Shown: piece after piece, positions 43,929-55,730 of the stretch
Position numbering within the stretch: the stretch's first letter is position 1
Layout of the letters: each line of letters begins with the position of its first letter
NCBI GenBank assembly: GCA_019914945.1
Contig: CM034106.1
Location: 4,898,001-4,962,000 of the forward strand
Source of the DNA: Typha latifolia
Taxonomy: Eukaryota; Streptophyta; Magnoliopsida; Poales; Typhaceae
Length of the DNA stretch: 64,000 nucleotides
Reading direction: 5' to 3'
Notes under the pieces: generated by a model
Told to the model about the DNA's origin: nothing
The model's input: only the letters and a program-made list of their open reading frames with translations
Database searches by the model: none
Made by a program: the position numbers and the translations under genes

Positions 43929-44916
43929 CTAGCCTTGACCAGGAGTAGCTTTTAGATACTGAAGAAGATGATGAACAATAGCTAGATGTGGCTGTTGAGG
44001 CTTGGACACAAACTGACTAAGTTTGTGAACTGCAAAGGTAATAGCGGGCCTAAAAATTGTGAGATATAGCAGTTTTCCGACAAGCCTTCGATACAATGAT
44101 GCATCTTCAAGTAGATCTCCTTCAAAAGAACTCAGTTCGAGTTTAGGATCCATAGGCAAAGTAGCTAGTTTGGAAACAAGAAAGCCTGTATCTTCAAGTA
44201 ATTGAAGTGTATAATGTCTTTGAGAGAGAAAAATTCCTTTGGCAGATCGAGCAATTTTAAGACCAAGGAAATATTTCAGCTTGCCTAAATATTTAAGTTC
44301 GAAATGAGTGTTAAGAAACTCTTTGAGAGAAGTAATGGCTTGAGGATTAGAACCTATTATGATTATATCATCAACATAAACTAAGAGAGCAATGAAATTT
44401 GTTCCAAATCCTTTAGTGAATAAATAATAATGACTTCGATTGATGAAAACCATGTTGAAGAAGTCTCTGAGAAAACTTTGAGAACCATTGAGGAGATGTC
44501 TGCTTTAATCTATAAATTGATTTGTGTAATCAGCATATAAGTTTCTCCCCTTTAGCAATAGAATGGGATTGCGAATAAGAGGTAAGGTCCATGTAAACCT
44601 CCTCAAACAAGGCACCATGTAAAAAAACATTATTAACATCAAGCTGGATCAATGGCCAATTGTTATTTGAAGCAATTGCCAAGAGTACTTTAACAGTTAC
44701 CAACTTAGCGACGAGAGAAAAGATTTCAATGAAGTCCAATCCTTTTTGTTGAGTATAGCCTTTAGCAACTAATCTTACTTTATGCCGTTCAATACTCCCA
44801 TCCGAGTTATATTTGACCTTATAGACCCACTTACACCCTATGGAATGCTTGCCTTTAGGCAAAATAGTGACGGTGCAAGTGTTGTTTGCTTCTATAGCAG
44901 CTAGTTCAGCATTCAT
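43929..44916 (-). pseudogene. Copia reverse transcriptase (two pieces)
   Basis: The first piece (44916-44530) has [33 protein letters not shown] and [11 protein letters not shown] (catalytic Asp; usual QLDVxNAFLHG). The second (44453-43929) has LLVYVDDIII with the YVDD catalytic pair, then LGKLKYFLGLKIAR and YRRLVGKLLYLT. A stop and degenerate bases separate them (44454-44529). RT copies element RNA to DNA; this copy is inactive. Confidence 0.93.
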
Positions 44917-45335
44917 ATCATCTCTTCATTTAGCATGCTTAAAAGCTTGATGGTAAAATTGCAGTTTCTCATGAGCATAAATGTTGAGAATGAGAGAGTT
45001 ATGAGATGAGGACAAATTTGTATAAGAGATATATTGGGATTTAGGGTATGGTGTGGATGAGGGGGGAGAGTTGTTTTGGATAAAAGATTATAGTGGAAAT
45101 CTTTTAGGTAAGTGGGAGGTATTATGGTTCTGGAAGATTTTCTAGGAGGAGGGTTATCATGATGAGAAGGCTCAGGAACATGTTTGTTAGAATCAGTAGC
45201 AGTAGCATAATTAGTATGATCAGCAGTATCATGATCAATGATAGCATGATCACTAGAAGTATTAGTAGCATGGTCAGTGGAATTAGGTAAAGTAGAATTT
45301 GGAGATTTATTTGAAGAAGGTAAGTTTGAGAAGAT
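44917..45335 (-). pseudogene. Copia integrase-RT spacer (degenerate)
   Basis: The variable spacer of copia pol with few readable blocks. It is rich in short repeats (AGTAGCATAATTAGTATGATCAG, 45195-45260) that read as Asp/His/Thr-rich on the minus strand. No intact frame. Confidence 0.55.
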
Positions 45336-46116
45336 ATGAGGTAAAACTAGATCTGGAAATGGATCAAGAAGGTATGTAGCAGATGAGATGTTATGAAAGG
45401 GGAATAAATGTTCATGGAAAACATCTCTCGAAATAAAAAAAACTTTAGAAGTAATGTCATAGAGTTAATATCCTTTGATAACTGGTGGATATCCAATAAA
45501 GACACAAGCAGTGGCCCTTGGTTGAAACTTAGTCTTGTGAGAAGATAAAGTTGAGGCAAAACAAAGATTGCCAAATACTTTGAGAGAGTTGTAATCCGTA
45601 GGAATTTGATAAATGAGAGAGTATGGCGTCTGATGCTATAGGAGAGGAGGAGGAGTACGATTGATTAGGAATGTAGCAGTCAATATGCATTCACGACAAA
45701 ACTGAATAGGAACTTTAGATTGGAAAAATAAAGCTTGAGCAACATTGAGCAAATGCTGGTGTTTCCTTTCAACCACTGAATTCTGCTCTGTCAACACAGG
45801 AAAATTGGTGAAGAACACCTTTGGATTGAAAGAACTCAGTGAACTAAAATTCAGGAGCATTGTCACTCATAAACTGTTTGATAGTTTTGCCAAATTGAGT
45901 CTCAACCATTTTAAAGAATCTTGGTACAATGGAACAAGCCTCTGACTTATTTTTCATGAGAAAAATCTAGGTAAAACATGTACATCCATCAACCAAAGTC
46001 AAAAAATATCTATGTCCAGCATGAGATTTAACATGATATGGACCTTAGGTATCACAATGAATGAGATCAAAGGCTTTCTTGAATAAATTGTTATGAGAAA
46101 TAAAGGATTATCTGCG
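45336..46116 (-). pseudogene. Copia integrase core and C-terminal region (broken)
   Basis: Minus-strand pieces include a FDLIHCD-like start near 46060, QFMSDNAPEF near 45860 (catalytic Asp region), then SVVERKHQHLLNVAQAL with the catalytic Glu (VERKH), and TATFLINRTP. Frames change at least twice and contain stops. Confidence 0.85.
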
Positions 46117-46596
46117 CTACTTAGCCAATGGGCAAATAGAACAGGGATGATGCAAATTTTCCTTATTAGAAGAAAAATGTAATTGTTCTCTCAACAAATC
46201 CAATCTCTTAAAAGATACATGGCCTAGTCTTTGATGCCAAAGTTCAAAAGAAGCAGTATTAGTAGTAGAAAAGGTGGAATTACAGTCATGAAAAACTAAA
46301 TCAGGACTTATTAAAATCGAATAGGCTTCAACGACATAAAGGTTTGCAAACCTTTTACCCCTGCCAATCATTTCTTGGTTGTGTAGATCCTGAATCATAC
46401 AAGAACCACCAAGGAATTTATCACGAATGGAGGTATCTTTGAGTAAGGAACTGACATATAGAAGATTGAATTTGAATTGAGGCACATAAAGAACATCCTT
46501 AAGCAGCAAAGCAGAATTGAGTTTCATTGTGCCCATATAAAAAACAGGAATCTTATCATGATTCGGTAGAGTAATGAAGACATTTTAGACTGGTTG
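46117..46596 (-). pseudogene. Copia GAG-pre-integrase domain
   Basis: Encodes VFITLPNHDKIPVFYMGTMK, LLKDVLYVPQFKFNLLYVSS, then LWHQRLGHVSFKRLDLL and CSICPLAK, the His/Cys zinc-binding site of copia integrase. Clean frame from 46536 to 46117. An upstream stop (TAA near 46585) lies just inside the insertion point. Confidence 0.92.
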
Positions 46597-48972
46597 TGTA
46601 ACGCCCCCCGCCCGGCACGGCATGTGCACGCCCACGTGCCCACACGGCACGCGCGGCACACACGACAGGTCGGGCGGGGCCCGTCACACACAGATACTCT
46701 CCTGTGCACATATAATCATGACATCATCAAATAAAATATGTTAACCTATTCATGATCACATAATCCATCACCAAATACATCATATTATCAACTAAATAAA
46801 TTTGTTAACATATGAATATCCAAGTCCATAATAATATACACTAGACCACTACATAATTTAGCAGGGCCCACACAGGCCACAACAAAACCATCAAGATACA
46901 ACTAAACAACTGTTACACGAGTGCTATAAAATTTGACATATATTATACAAATCATCATCTGATACAATAAGGTACAAATATAACAAACAACGATACAATT
47001 CAATGTCTGGTTAAACTATCTTCTATACCGTCTCGCATCAATAGCTCACCTCATCATCACTCTAAAATATCTTCTCAAGATATCTCAGGTCGCTATCGCA
47101 TACCACAAATCTGAGAGGTTAGAAAAGAAATAAAGAGAGTCATGAGCAAAAGGCTTAGTGAATAGACCTTACCCCGAATCAGTGATGCCAAACAGAGAGT
47201 AAATCATGTATTGGATAATATGAATCAGAAAGAGTATCATGCCATAAATGAGTATATGAATGTATCCTCAATAATATATAAATGAAAAGTAGATAACATA
47301 TCATAACTGATACAAGTATATAATCCTCGACCATGAGTAAACAAATCTCCGTATCATACTATCATCATAACTCTCTCTCAAATATGACACATGATGCATG
47401 CCGACCATGACCACGTTATGATATTAAATACAATCGTATATGATGAATATTGACCACTCGATAATCAGGTAATCAAATGATAATGAAATCATATGCATTT
47501 CTCAACATCATAATTATCACCGACATCTCAGTATAATATCATCATACTAGACCACTGTGCATAGTCAACACCCGGTACCCGGTCTTAACATCATGTCCAA
47601 AGGCTCAGATTATACTCCGCCACCCGCAAGAGTATCTCTAATATAATCATACCCCGCCACCCGCTAGGGTATCAACATCCATCCAGACTGGGTACCCACA
47701 TAGTTGATAGAAACCTCGTGAGGATAACTCGCCACATATGCCCTGGCGAACGGCATGTGTCTGAATGTCTGCTGCGCACACAAACTAACGACCTCAGACG
47801 TAAGGCCAATAGGATCGCGACTATGTCGAGCGATCAATCATCTCTAGGCACGCCCTAACCCTCGCGCCTACTCGGGTATCCTCACGCTTTCTATCAACTA
47901 TCCTATCAATCACATTTCATGCTTTCCTTTTTAAATGACAGATCATATGCATATATCCAGTACGATAACAAGTCAATGCATAACATAAATTTAGGTGGAA
48001 TAGGAATCAAGAGCAAAATGATGTAATGCAAACTCCATCCATATATCTAACACATGCATATTCCTGCTAGTCTATCACATACACACTCATGCTAGAAATC
48101 ACCTCGGTATAAAATCAGAATAGTATAATCATCTCCAATCATCTCTATATATCACCAATGTATTCATATCCCAGATCAACCTAATCAAATGCATGATAAA
48201 TATATGCTCGACTGAAATCATCTCTATATAAAGTCATACAATCATGCTGGAGGCCAAAACATGCATGTACATAATATATAATATAACCTAATTTGAGAAA
48301 GAGATCTAGGGGATAAGACTACTCACACTGATCAGAAGATACAAACCATATATCCCTTACATCCGCCCATCAACTGTGTGACAGTTCTCGCTAGCAAGGT
48401 CCACAAGGTCTCAAATAAGGGGTTCGGGATCTGAAAATGTTTAAGTAACATAAAGTTAGTTGTTTATCCCATTATAATCCGTTCGAGTAAAATATGATGA
48501 TTTATTAGATTTTAGAATTTCTACTTAATTTTATAATTGGCTAGATTTTTATTATAAATAAAATATAAATATAGATAAAAACCTAATTATAATTAAATTA
48601 TATCTTGATTAATTTAGGACTATGTAGTCATTATCTTATTTGTTACAAAATAATAATGTATAATAAATTAATAGAATTACTTAAAATGTATATCATAAGA
48701 ATATTAGAATATAAATCTAATAATTATAATTTACAAATCTATCTATTAATCTAATATACATATAAGTAAATAAATAAATAAATATAAGTATTACCTATAT
48801 TTATGTGTAATAGTTTATAACTTAATTAATCATCAATAAACTTTAATTAATAATAATCATAATGATGAATATGTATTATTATTAAAATAAATAATGTCTA
48901 AATCTATTTGTATTAATTAAGACAGAAATACCTAAATAAATAAATAATAAAATTAAAAGGATAAAGGATCTT

Positions 48973-49075
48973 TGCTACAGTGCTGGGCTCGGGCCCAGCA
49001 TTGGCCTGCTACAGTGTTGGGCTCGAGCCCAGCACTAGCATGCTACAATGCTGGGCCGAGCCCAGCACTGTTGCA
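48973..49075. repeat. Three 34-bp palindromic repeats
   Basis: Each unit is TGCTACARTGYTGGGCTCG followed by RGCCCAGCAYTRGC. Starts at 48973, 49007 and 49041 (exact 34-bp period). The core GCTGGGCTCGAGCCCAGC is a near-perfect inverted repeat. Confidence 0.85.
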
Positions 49076-49083
49076 GAAAATAA

Positions 49084-49560
49084 GAAAAGGAGAAGCAGTT
49101 GAGGAAGGAGAAGAAGAAAGGAAGAAGGAAGAAGGAAGAAGGAAGAAGAAGAAGAAAAGAGAAGAGAAGAAGAGAAGAAAGAGAAGAAAGAGAAGAGGGG
49201 AGGGAATTGCGAAACCGGGTAGGTGGGGAGGGCACCGGCAGTGGTGGCCAGCTAGCTGCCGGCCTCTCGCCCGCGGCTCAGCTCCGACGAGCTCGAGCCC
49301 AAAGTAAGAAAAAGAGAAAGAGAGAGAGAGAGAGGGATAGTGAGAGGGAGAGAGAAGAAGAGAGAAGAAGAGAGAGAGAGGGAGAAAGAGCTCACCGGCG
49401 CTCGTGGAGGTGGCAACGGCGGCGACCGGCCTCAGCGAGAGAGAGAGAGAGAAAGAGAGAGATAGAGAGAGAGGATCTAGAGAGAGATAGAGAGAGAGGA
49501 TCTAGAGAGAGAGAGGAGAGAGAGAGAGAGATATTTAAAGAGAGAGAGAGGGAAGGCGGT
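49084..49560. repeat. GA/AAG-rich low-complexity block
   Basis: GAAGAAG and (GA)n tracts with two 25-bp near copies of GAGAGAGATAGAGAGAGAGG at 49460-49515. A GC-rich patch lies at 49210-49310. The Lys/Glu/Arg-rich frames are artefacts. Confidence 0.85.
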
Positions 49561-49763
49561 GGGGGGGGGGGGTCTTGGCGGTGGCTGTGGTGGCGCTGGG
49601 GCCTGCTGCAGCCAGCTAGCCGCAGCTGGTTGGCTGCGGCGACGTGAAGGGGGGGGGGGGGTCTGGCACGCTCCCCTCCAGCCAATGCATGGCACGAGTC
49701 CGGCTACACTGTGGCCGGCCACGTCGTGCCATGTAACCAGTTTTTTTTTTTTTTTTTGGATTG

Positions 49764-51022
49764 GGTTGTTAAAGGTTGAGTGTGAAGAAAAGCTAATTTG
49801 GTGAAGCATATATGACTAGTTGCTCTAGAATCCACAATCCAAATATTGGGGACTAAAGAGCAGGATTGAGAGAGACTAGAAAACAAGTACCTAAAGGAGC
49901 AGAAGTACTTGCAAAAGTCTTAGTATTAGCTTTAGCTGTACTCAAGTGGTTAGATAGCATATTCATCAAATGTTGAAACTGAACTGGATTGAGCATTTGA
50001 ACAAAACCACCCATATTGTTAGTCTTGCCAGTAGATGTGGAATCAGTAACATGATTAACATGAGCTGCAGAAATCTGAGAGTTATGTTTCTGCCTTAGTT
50101 TATATCCAGGTGGATAACCATGAAGTTTATAATACCTGTCAATTGTATGTCCTTGATATCCACAGTGAGTGCAAAGAGGTCTTTCCTTTTTCTGATTCTT
50201 ATTGGTTTGGAATCCGGTGGAAATAACAAATTTAGAAACTTCAATTTTCATAGCAAATGCCATAGAATTTTGTCCATTAGAACCATTACTAAGGACATTA
50301 ACATTCCTTTGTTTCTCTTCTTGAGAAAAAAGAGCAAACACCTTGTTAATAGGTGGAATAGGGTCCATAAGAAGAAGCTGGCCTCTGAATTGGGAAAAAG
50401 AATCATCAAGTCCCATCAAAAAAGGACATAACATATTCTATTTGGTGATGATCTGCAACGGATTTAGTTCCCCCACGAGAACAGCGATTACAAGTACAAA
50501 CATGTTTATAGTTAATAAACTCTTCCCAAATAGTCTTTAGCTTACTGAAGTATGTACTAACACTCATCTGTTCTTGAGAGAGATTCATCAGATCATGTCT
50601 AAGTTGGAAAATTCTAGGGCCATTTTTCTGATGATATCTTTTTTTGACATCAATCCAAATTTCTCTAGCTGAATTGGAAAAGATCACACTAGCAGATATG
50701 TCCTTAGAAATATAATTCAAGATCCAGGATATAACAATACTATTATTCCTAATCCATGATTTATAGAAGGATCAGTACTTGCTGGATGAGGTATACTTCC
50801 GTCAATGAAGCACACCTTATTCTTGACAGATAATGCGATGATCATCGCTCGGCTCCAAGAAGCATAGTTTTCTCCTATGAGAGGTTGAGAAACTAAGATA
50901 AGACTTGAATTATCAGAATGATGAAGATAGTAAGGACTTGAGACATCATCAATGACAGAATTGCTCATCAATGATCCATATAAAGAAGATGATCCAGAAG
51001 CAGAGGTACTTCTACAAGCCAT
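49764..51022 (-). pseudogene. Copia gag and protease (broken)
   Basis: The ATG is at 51022 on the minus strand (MACRSTSASGSSSLYG). Gag has LIGENYASWSRAMIIALS and NKVCFIDGSI, then frameshifts near 50720 and 50430. A zinc-knuckle remnant, CTHCGYQGHTIDRYYKLHGY, has the final Cys replaced by Tyr. The protease reads WIVDSRATSHIC (usual DSGA, Gly to Arg), so it is inactive. Coding stops at the insertion at about 49764. Confidence 0.9.
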
Positions 51023-51097
51023 CAAGAGCTAAGGGAAAGATTGATAGAGACCAATGAACAAATTGAAGAAAAAGAAAGGAAGAGGAATCACACTAGT

Positions 51098-51109
51098 GCT
51101 CTCATACCA
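51098..51109 (-). promoter_or_regulatory. Copia primer-binding site
   Basis: On the minus strand TGGTATGAGAGC, one base from the initiator Met tRNA complement TGGTATCAGAGC, three bases inside the LTR. Confidence 0.85.
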
Positions 51110-51112
51110 TAT

Positions 51113-51206
51113 TGAAGAAGAGAGAAAAAACCTTTTTGTATTCAGCTCTACTTCTATTACAAGATAAGAAACTATATATAAAAAGTTTGGCTGATAACTA
51201 ACTATA
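51113..51206 (-). repeat. Copia 5' LTR, truncated
   Basis: Matches 43251-43345 and loses similarity at about 51206 (ACTAACTAT|ATGTAAGG). The outer half is missing. Confidence 0.75.
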
Positions 51207-52067
51207 TGTAAGGAAAACCATACTAACCAGACTCCATAGTGTCTAGTTTGGCTATAGTTGATGCGCACTTCGTGGAACCTGAAATCATCCCACAATCTTC
51301 TAGATCTACAAAAAGAATTGATTGCCAAAAATTATTAAAAATCTCTTCTTTTACAGATATATAACTTTTCTTTGAACAATTGAGTACCGTATATATTTAC
51401 CAACTATTCTAGACTTACTTGGTACATGTACTTCATCTACACAACTTTATTACACCATATATTGGTTTGACATATTGTTAGACAATCTACATAGGATTCA
51501 TCTTTCTTACCCCATATCAACAAATCTCACACAAAAAAAATCTTTCTAACTACGTTAAAAGTGCTAGCACAACTTCTTTCACTTGCAAAATCATGGCAAA
51601 ATAAAATATGATATTGTACAACAGCAAGAGCTCTGCTATTACATTTGCATAGCATGTCGAGCTTGTACACAAGAAATGCTACATCTTAGCAAGATAAAAA
51701 CATAAAAGAAAGAGACCATAAGCATAATTAGGATTTTAGGATCCTAAAGACTTTAAGTGCACCAAGTTCAATTGCTACCTTTTACAAAAATACTAACAAG
51801 TCCACAAGTGAATTTTCACCATATCTCAACAGGAAATTGCACTTCTGGTGAAATTCATCAGTGGGGAGCATTTGTTAAATTCAAAATATTTGAAAAGCAG
51901 GAAAAACTAATGCAGACAAACAGTTTCATGCGAGTTACAACACCTCAAGGAAATAAGTTCTACAAAAATATGTAAATCTAAGTATCCAGAGCATTAATTT
52001 TGGAGATAATTTTATCTTTTATGTACTAATTAAATGATGCACAAGGTAACACAGCATGCATCAACTA
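51207..52067. other. No recognised gene
   Basis: A 90-bp stretch (51236-51330) is open on both strands and is less AT-rich than its surroundings (plus-strand reading VDAHFVEPEIIPQSS). I do not recognise it. It could be a captured exon or chance. The rest is AT-rich and featureless. Confidence 0.3.
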
Positions 52068-52072
52068 CATGT

Positions 52073-53023
52073 TGATACGATTCGGACTTCACCGATGTCG
52101 ACTTGAGCATGAATTAACTTTAGGCGTGTCTTTGTTTTTTGTTTTAATGTTTAATTCATAAGAAAATAAGTTTTTTGTAAGTCGCGTTCGAATGCGGGTG
52201 GAGTGCGTTCGAATGCGGTTGTGAACGCAATTGTGAACACCTGCATCACGTCCAGAGAGTGTGAATTGTGCGTTCGAATGTCGCGTTCGAATGCGCTGTG
52301 AACGCTTGTATCGCGTTTGCAAATCTAGAGAAGTGGGAAATAGGTGCGTTCGGTCGCACATTCGAATGCCTGCATCGCGTTCGCAAATCCAGAGAAGAGT
52401 GAACTAGGTGCGTTCAAACGCGGTCGGCGATAATGTACTGTTTAGGGTTAATTTTGAATTGTTTGATTAGCTTCTAAAGGATGTGGATGGCAACTATAGA
52501 GTCATTATTGAAGAATTGAGTTTTGTCTTGCCTCTTTCGTCTTTTTCGCTCTCGTTCTCTCGATCCCCGGCGACACCGCTTTTAACCTCCCTTGACCAGC
52601 CAATCACCCTAGTCTCTTAGGGGTAGCCCTCTCCTCCCCTTTCTTCCAATCTATCCAACACTTGCCCTAACCCTTCCATCAACGATAACCCTTCCACCAC
52701 CACTTTTCACCGGTGCCACCCCATTAACGCTAGTCCAACCCCAACCACCATCATCTAGGATCTCGTGCCTCTATCTACGGACCCTGATTAGACCCCCTGA
52801 TGTTCGTCCACTAATTGGACGATATTTTGAGATCCCTACATCTGATTCACCTGAAATTAGATTCGTTGAAAAGCTATTTTCCGGGGCTACAATATATCAA
52901 AATCCCAGGTCGATCCTGTGGCGGCATCTTTCAAGATCTATTTACAAATTTCTGTGCTAGATCTAGTCCAGATGTGAAAATTGGAAGAGATCGAACCTTA
53001 GCCAAAAAGGGTAGATCGTATCA
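52073..53023 (+). repeat. Gypsy 5' LTR (951 bp)
   Basis: Starts TGATACGATTCGG and ends GATCGTATCA, so the ends are inverted repeats (TGATACGAT). U3 carries GTTCGAATGC repeats at 52180-52425. There is a C/T-rich leader (52530-52740), and U5 ends two bases before the primer-binding site. Confidence 0.93.
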
Positions 53024-53025
53024 AG

Positions 53026-53042
53026 TTGGTATCAGAGCCAGG
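53026..53042 (+). promoter_or_regulatory. Gypsy primer-binding site (initiator Met tRNA)
   Basis: TTGGTATCAGAGCCAGG, an exact match to the plant initiator Met tRNA complement, two bases after the LTR. Confidence 0.95.
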
Positions 53043-53063
53043 TTCCTCAGACACGTGCTTCTT

Positions 53064-54100
53064 ATGACGACAACCAGAGCCATGGCTGCAAGGCGAGATG
53101 ATGAAGAAGAGATTCTCCCAATAGAGGAGGAGGAAACGGTTGCGGGGACTTCCACTTGTGGAATCGCCTGATCTAATTGGAATACGGAAGAACCTAGTAT
53201 TCAAGCCGTGTTGGGGTCTCTTTCCGAACAAATGACAATCAATAACCAGATGATGATGGAGATGATGCGGAAATTACGGGCGACAAGGGAAGCCATGGAG
53301 AATGGGAATGCATCATCGACCCCATGACGCGAGTCCACTCCCATGAACCCACCGCCACCAGTTCAGAATTTGCAACCACAAGAGCCGCTGCTGCCACCAC
53401 CCTATGGGCGAGGGCAAGCAAGGATGGTTCCACCAGGGCCAGTTGTAGGTGAACCCATCCGACGAGCGAACCACTATGGAGATCACCTTGGAGATCAAGA
53501 TCCGTGGGCAGGGCAATACGACCCGGAACCACGACGAGTTAATCAAAACCGAAGGAGGGATCATCAACCATTTATGGTGCATCCTCCTCCGGTTAGACAA
53601 GGACTTAGACATGATCCGGAATGAGACAACGACATCCATCATCCTCAAAATATTCGAATTTCCCAAGTTCAAAGGTGGCGATTCGATCAATTGGTTGTAT
53701 AGGGCGGAGCAATTCTTCGCATACCAAGATATGGCGGAAGAATACAAGGTGACGCTTGCGAGCTTCCATCTTGAAGATGCGGCGCTTCATTGGTTTTGAG
53801 CAGCCAATGCCAATGAGGCTATCAAAACTTGGGCTGAATTTTGTACCGATATCAAGTGGTGATTTGGAGCGTCGGGGTATGAAGACTTCGATGCTCTTCA
53901 TCTTCGGGTTGTAGGGTGACATATAAGCCGACGTGAGGGCTTTAAAGCCTATAACTTTAAAGGAGGCTTTCGAAGATGCGGTGCTCATGGAAGACAAATA
54001 TCGGGCCATGAAGTTACACCTGAAATAGAATTGGACGAGCTAAGGAAGCCACAATCAAACTCAACCAACCATAGCGGCAGGAAATATTACCAGCGTACCA
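53064..54100 (+). pseudogene. Gypsy gag (broken)
   Basis: The ATG at 53064 gives MTTTRAMAARRDDEEEIL. A stop occurs at 53169-53171. Gag then continues with a Pro-rich segment (PPPPVQNLQPQEPLLPPPYG, 53346-53410). After a frameshift near 53600 comes the capsid block FPKFKGGDSINWLYRAEQFF, then YKVTLASFHLEDAALHWF (53640-53797), with a stop directly after the Phe codon. Gag forms the particle; this copy is inactive. Confidence 0.9.
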
Positions 54101-54115
54101 AGGACCACTGCTACA

Positions 54116-54703
54116 ATGGTGCCTACTCGAGCACTCCTGAAGCCATCCCAAGATGTGAAGTACGCACCTAGAGGTCCGGGACGAACACTCACATCTACTC
54201 AAGTGGTGGAACGAAGGGCCAAAGGCCTATGCTTTCGTTGTGATGAGAAGTTTATACCCGAACATCGCTGTGCTAAACCGATGGGATCGGTGATGCTAAT
54301 AGATGGATTGGAGGATGTCGAGGATGTGGAGGATGAGTTTGCAGCTGAAGATGAAGGTGTGGCTAGATATCAAGGAGAAGTAGCTGATGAGCAACCTGTA
54401 GAGGACATGATAGCTGAAATCTCCCTCCATGCCTATTCGGGGATAGCTGCGCCAAAGACTTTGCGGGTGAACGGTGTAATCAAGAAAACCACAGTGAGAA
54501 TCTTGATCGACACCGGATCTACCCACAACTTCATTGATAAGAGACTCCTTAGGAAGATTGGGCTCGAGTCGGAACCCACGGAAGGGTTCGATGTGACGAT
54601 TGGAGATGGCACCACATTGCGAGCAAATTTTATTTGTGGAGGTGTGGAATTGAAGGTGCAAGGCCAATGTTTCACATTATATCTTTATCCGTTGGCCTTG
54701 TGA
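54116..54703 (+). pseudogene. Gypsy zinc knuckle and protease
   Basis: The longest clean frame of the element (195 codons). The knuckle region GLCFRCDEKFIPEHRC has the CCHC spacing. A Glu/Asp-rich linker follows, then protease with RILIDTGSTHNFID (intact DTG active site), GFDVTIGDGTTLR, and a stop at 54701-54703. After it, GADIILGTQWLQSLGPITFDF continues in frame to about 54780, so one stop separates it from the next domain. Confidence 0.92.
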
Positions 54704-54925
54704 GGTGCCGACATTATTTTGGGGACCCAATGGCTTCAAAGCTTGGGGCCCATAACATTTGATTTCTCAAACCTCACACTGACATTTCAGAGGAATGATT
54801 GAAGGGTGCTGCTGGATGGAAATCAACCGCAGCAAGGGCCGACATTGTAACCACTTGTGGGCTTTCCTTGTGTAGGGGACTAAGCTCTACTATTGCAAAT
54901 GGCTGTTGCTGAACCAGAACATCCA

Positions 54926-55730
54926 CGCGGTTGTGAATGCCTGCATCACGTTTAGAGAATGTGAATTGTGCGTTCGAACGCTGCATTCGAATGCACTGTG
55001 AATGCCTGTATCGCGTTCGCAAATCCAGAGAAGTGTTCGGTTGCGCGTTCGAACACCTGCATCGTGTTTGCAAATCTAGAGAAGAGCAAACTAGGTGCAT
55101 TCGAATGCGAACGGGCGCGTTCGAATGGGGTCGACGATAATGTACTGTTTAGGGTTAATTTTGAATTGTTTGGTTAGCCTCTAAAGGATGTGGATGGCAA
55201 CCATAGAGTCATTATTGAATAATTGAGTTTTGCCTTGCCTCCTTCGTCTTCTTCGCTCTCGTTCTCTCGATCCCCGTCGACGTCGCTTCTAACCTCCCTC
55301 AACCGGCCAATCACCCTAGTCCCTTAGGGGTAGCCCTCTCCTCCCCCTTTTTCCAATCTATCCAACACTTGCCCTAACCCTTCCATCAACCATAACCCTT
55401 CCACCACCACTTTTCACCGGTGCCACCCTATTAACGCCGGTCCACCCCCAACCACCATCATCTAGGATCTCGTGCCTCCATCAACGGATCCTGATTAGAC
55501 CCCCTGATGTTCGTCCACTAATCGGACAATATCTCGAGATCCCTATATCTGATTTGCCTGAAACTAGATTCGTTAGAATGCTCTTTTCTGGGGCTATAAT
55601 ATATCAAAATCTTAGATCGATCTGACAGCAGCATCTTTTGGGATCTGTTTATAAAGTTCCGTGCTAGATCCACTCTGGATCTGAAAATCGAAAGAGATCG
55701 AACCTTTGCCAAAAAGGGGAGATCGTATCA
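54926..55730 (+). repeat. Gypsy 3' LTR, 5'-truncated (805 bp)
   Basis: Aligns with the 5' LTR from about 52204 onward (CGGTTGTGAAYGCC...GATCGTATCA). It has the GTTCGAACGC repeats at 54970-55135. The missing first 130 bp and the fusion to pol sequence show a deletion rather than normal termination. Confidence 0.9.

Larger units (their letters stand above)
46597..49763 (+). mobile_element. Second TGTAACGCCC-type element, inserted in copia pol
   Basis: Starts TGTAACGCCCCCCG. Its first 2 kb (to about 48595) follow 7119-9130 closely. GGTTG flanks both sides (46592-46596 and 49764-49768), a candidate 5-bp duplication. The right part differs from the first copy: AT-rich 48600-48960, three 34-bp palindromic repeats, GA microsatellites, then poly(T) (49741-49757). 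No transposon protein was seen, so probably a non-coding LTR-derived or composite insert. Confidence 0.6.
43251..51206 (-). mobile_element. Ty1/copia retrotransposon, split by a later insertion
   Basis: Domain order on the minus strand is gag, protease, integrase, RT, RNase H, which is copia order. It has matching LTR ends starting TGAAGAAGAG on the + strand (43251 and 51113), a primer-binding site (51098-51109) and a polypurine tract (43422-43432). The coding region is degenerate throughout. A 3.2-kb TGTAACGCCC element sits between protease and the GAG-pre-integrase domain (46597-49763). The outer side of the 5' LTR is truncated, so no target duplication can be checked. Confidence 0.9.
52073..55730 (+). 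mobile_element. Internally deleted Ty3/gypsy element
   Basis: 5' LTR, primer-binding site, gag and protease are present. Then the sequence jumps at about 54925 directly into the middle of the 3' LTR. RT, RNase H, integrase, the polypurine tract and the first part of the 3' LTR are deleted. The flanks CATGT (52068-52072) and CGTGC (55731-55735) differ by two transitions and may be a decayed target duplication. Confidence 0.88.

Noticed and set aside
49741..49757. Poly(T) run as the poly(A) tail of a LINE inserted in copia
   Set aside because: The other end starts TGTAACGCCC like an LTR-type repeat, no LINE ORF is present, and the flank repeat (GGTTG) fits a 5-bp duplication better. Not fully excluded.
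49035..49809. Lys/Arg/Glu-rich frames up to 182 codons
   Set aside because: They cover GA/AAG tracts and a GC-rich patch inside a transposon insertion.
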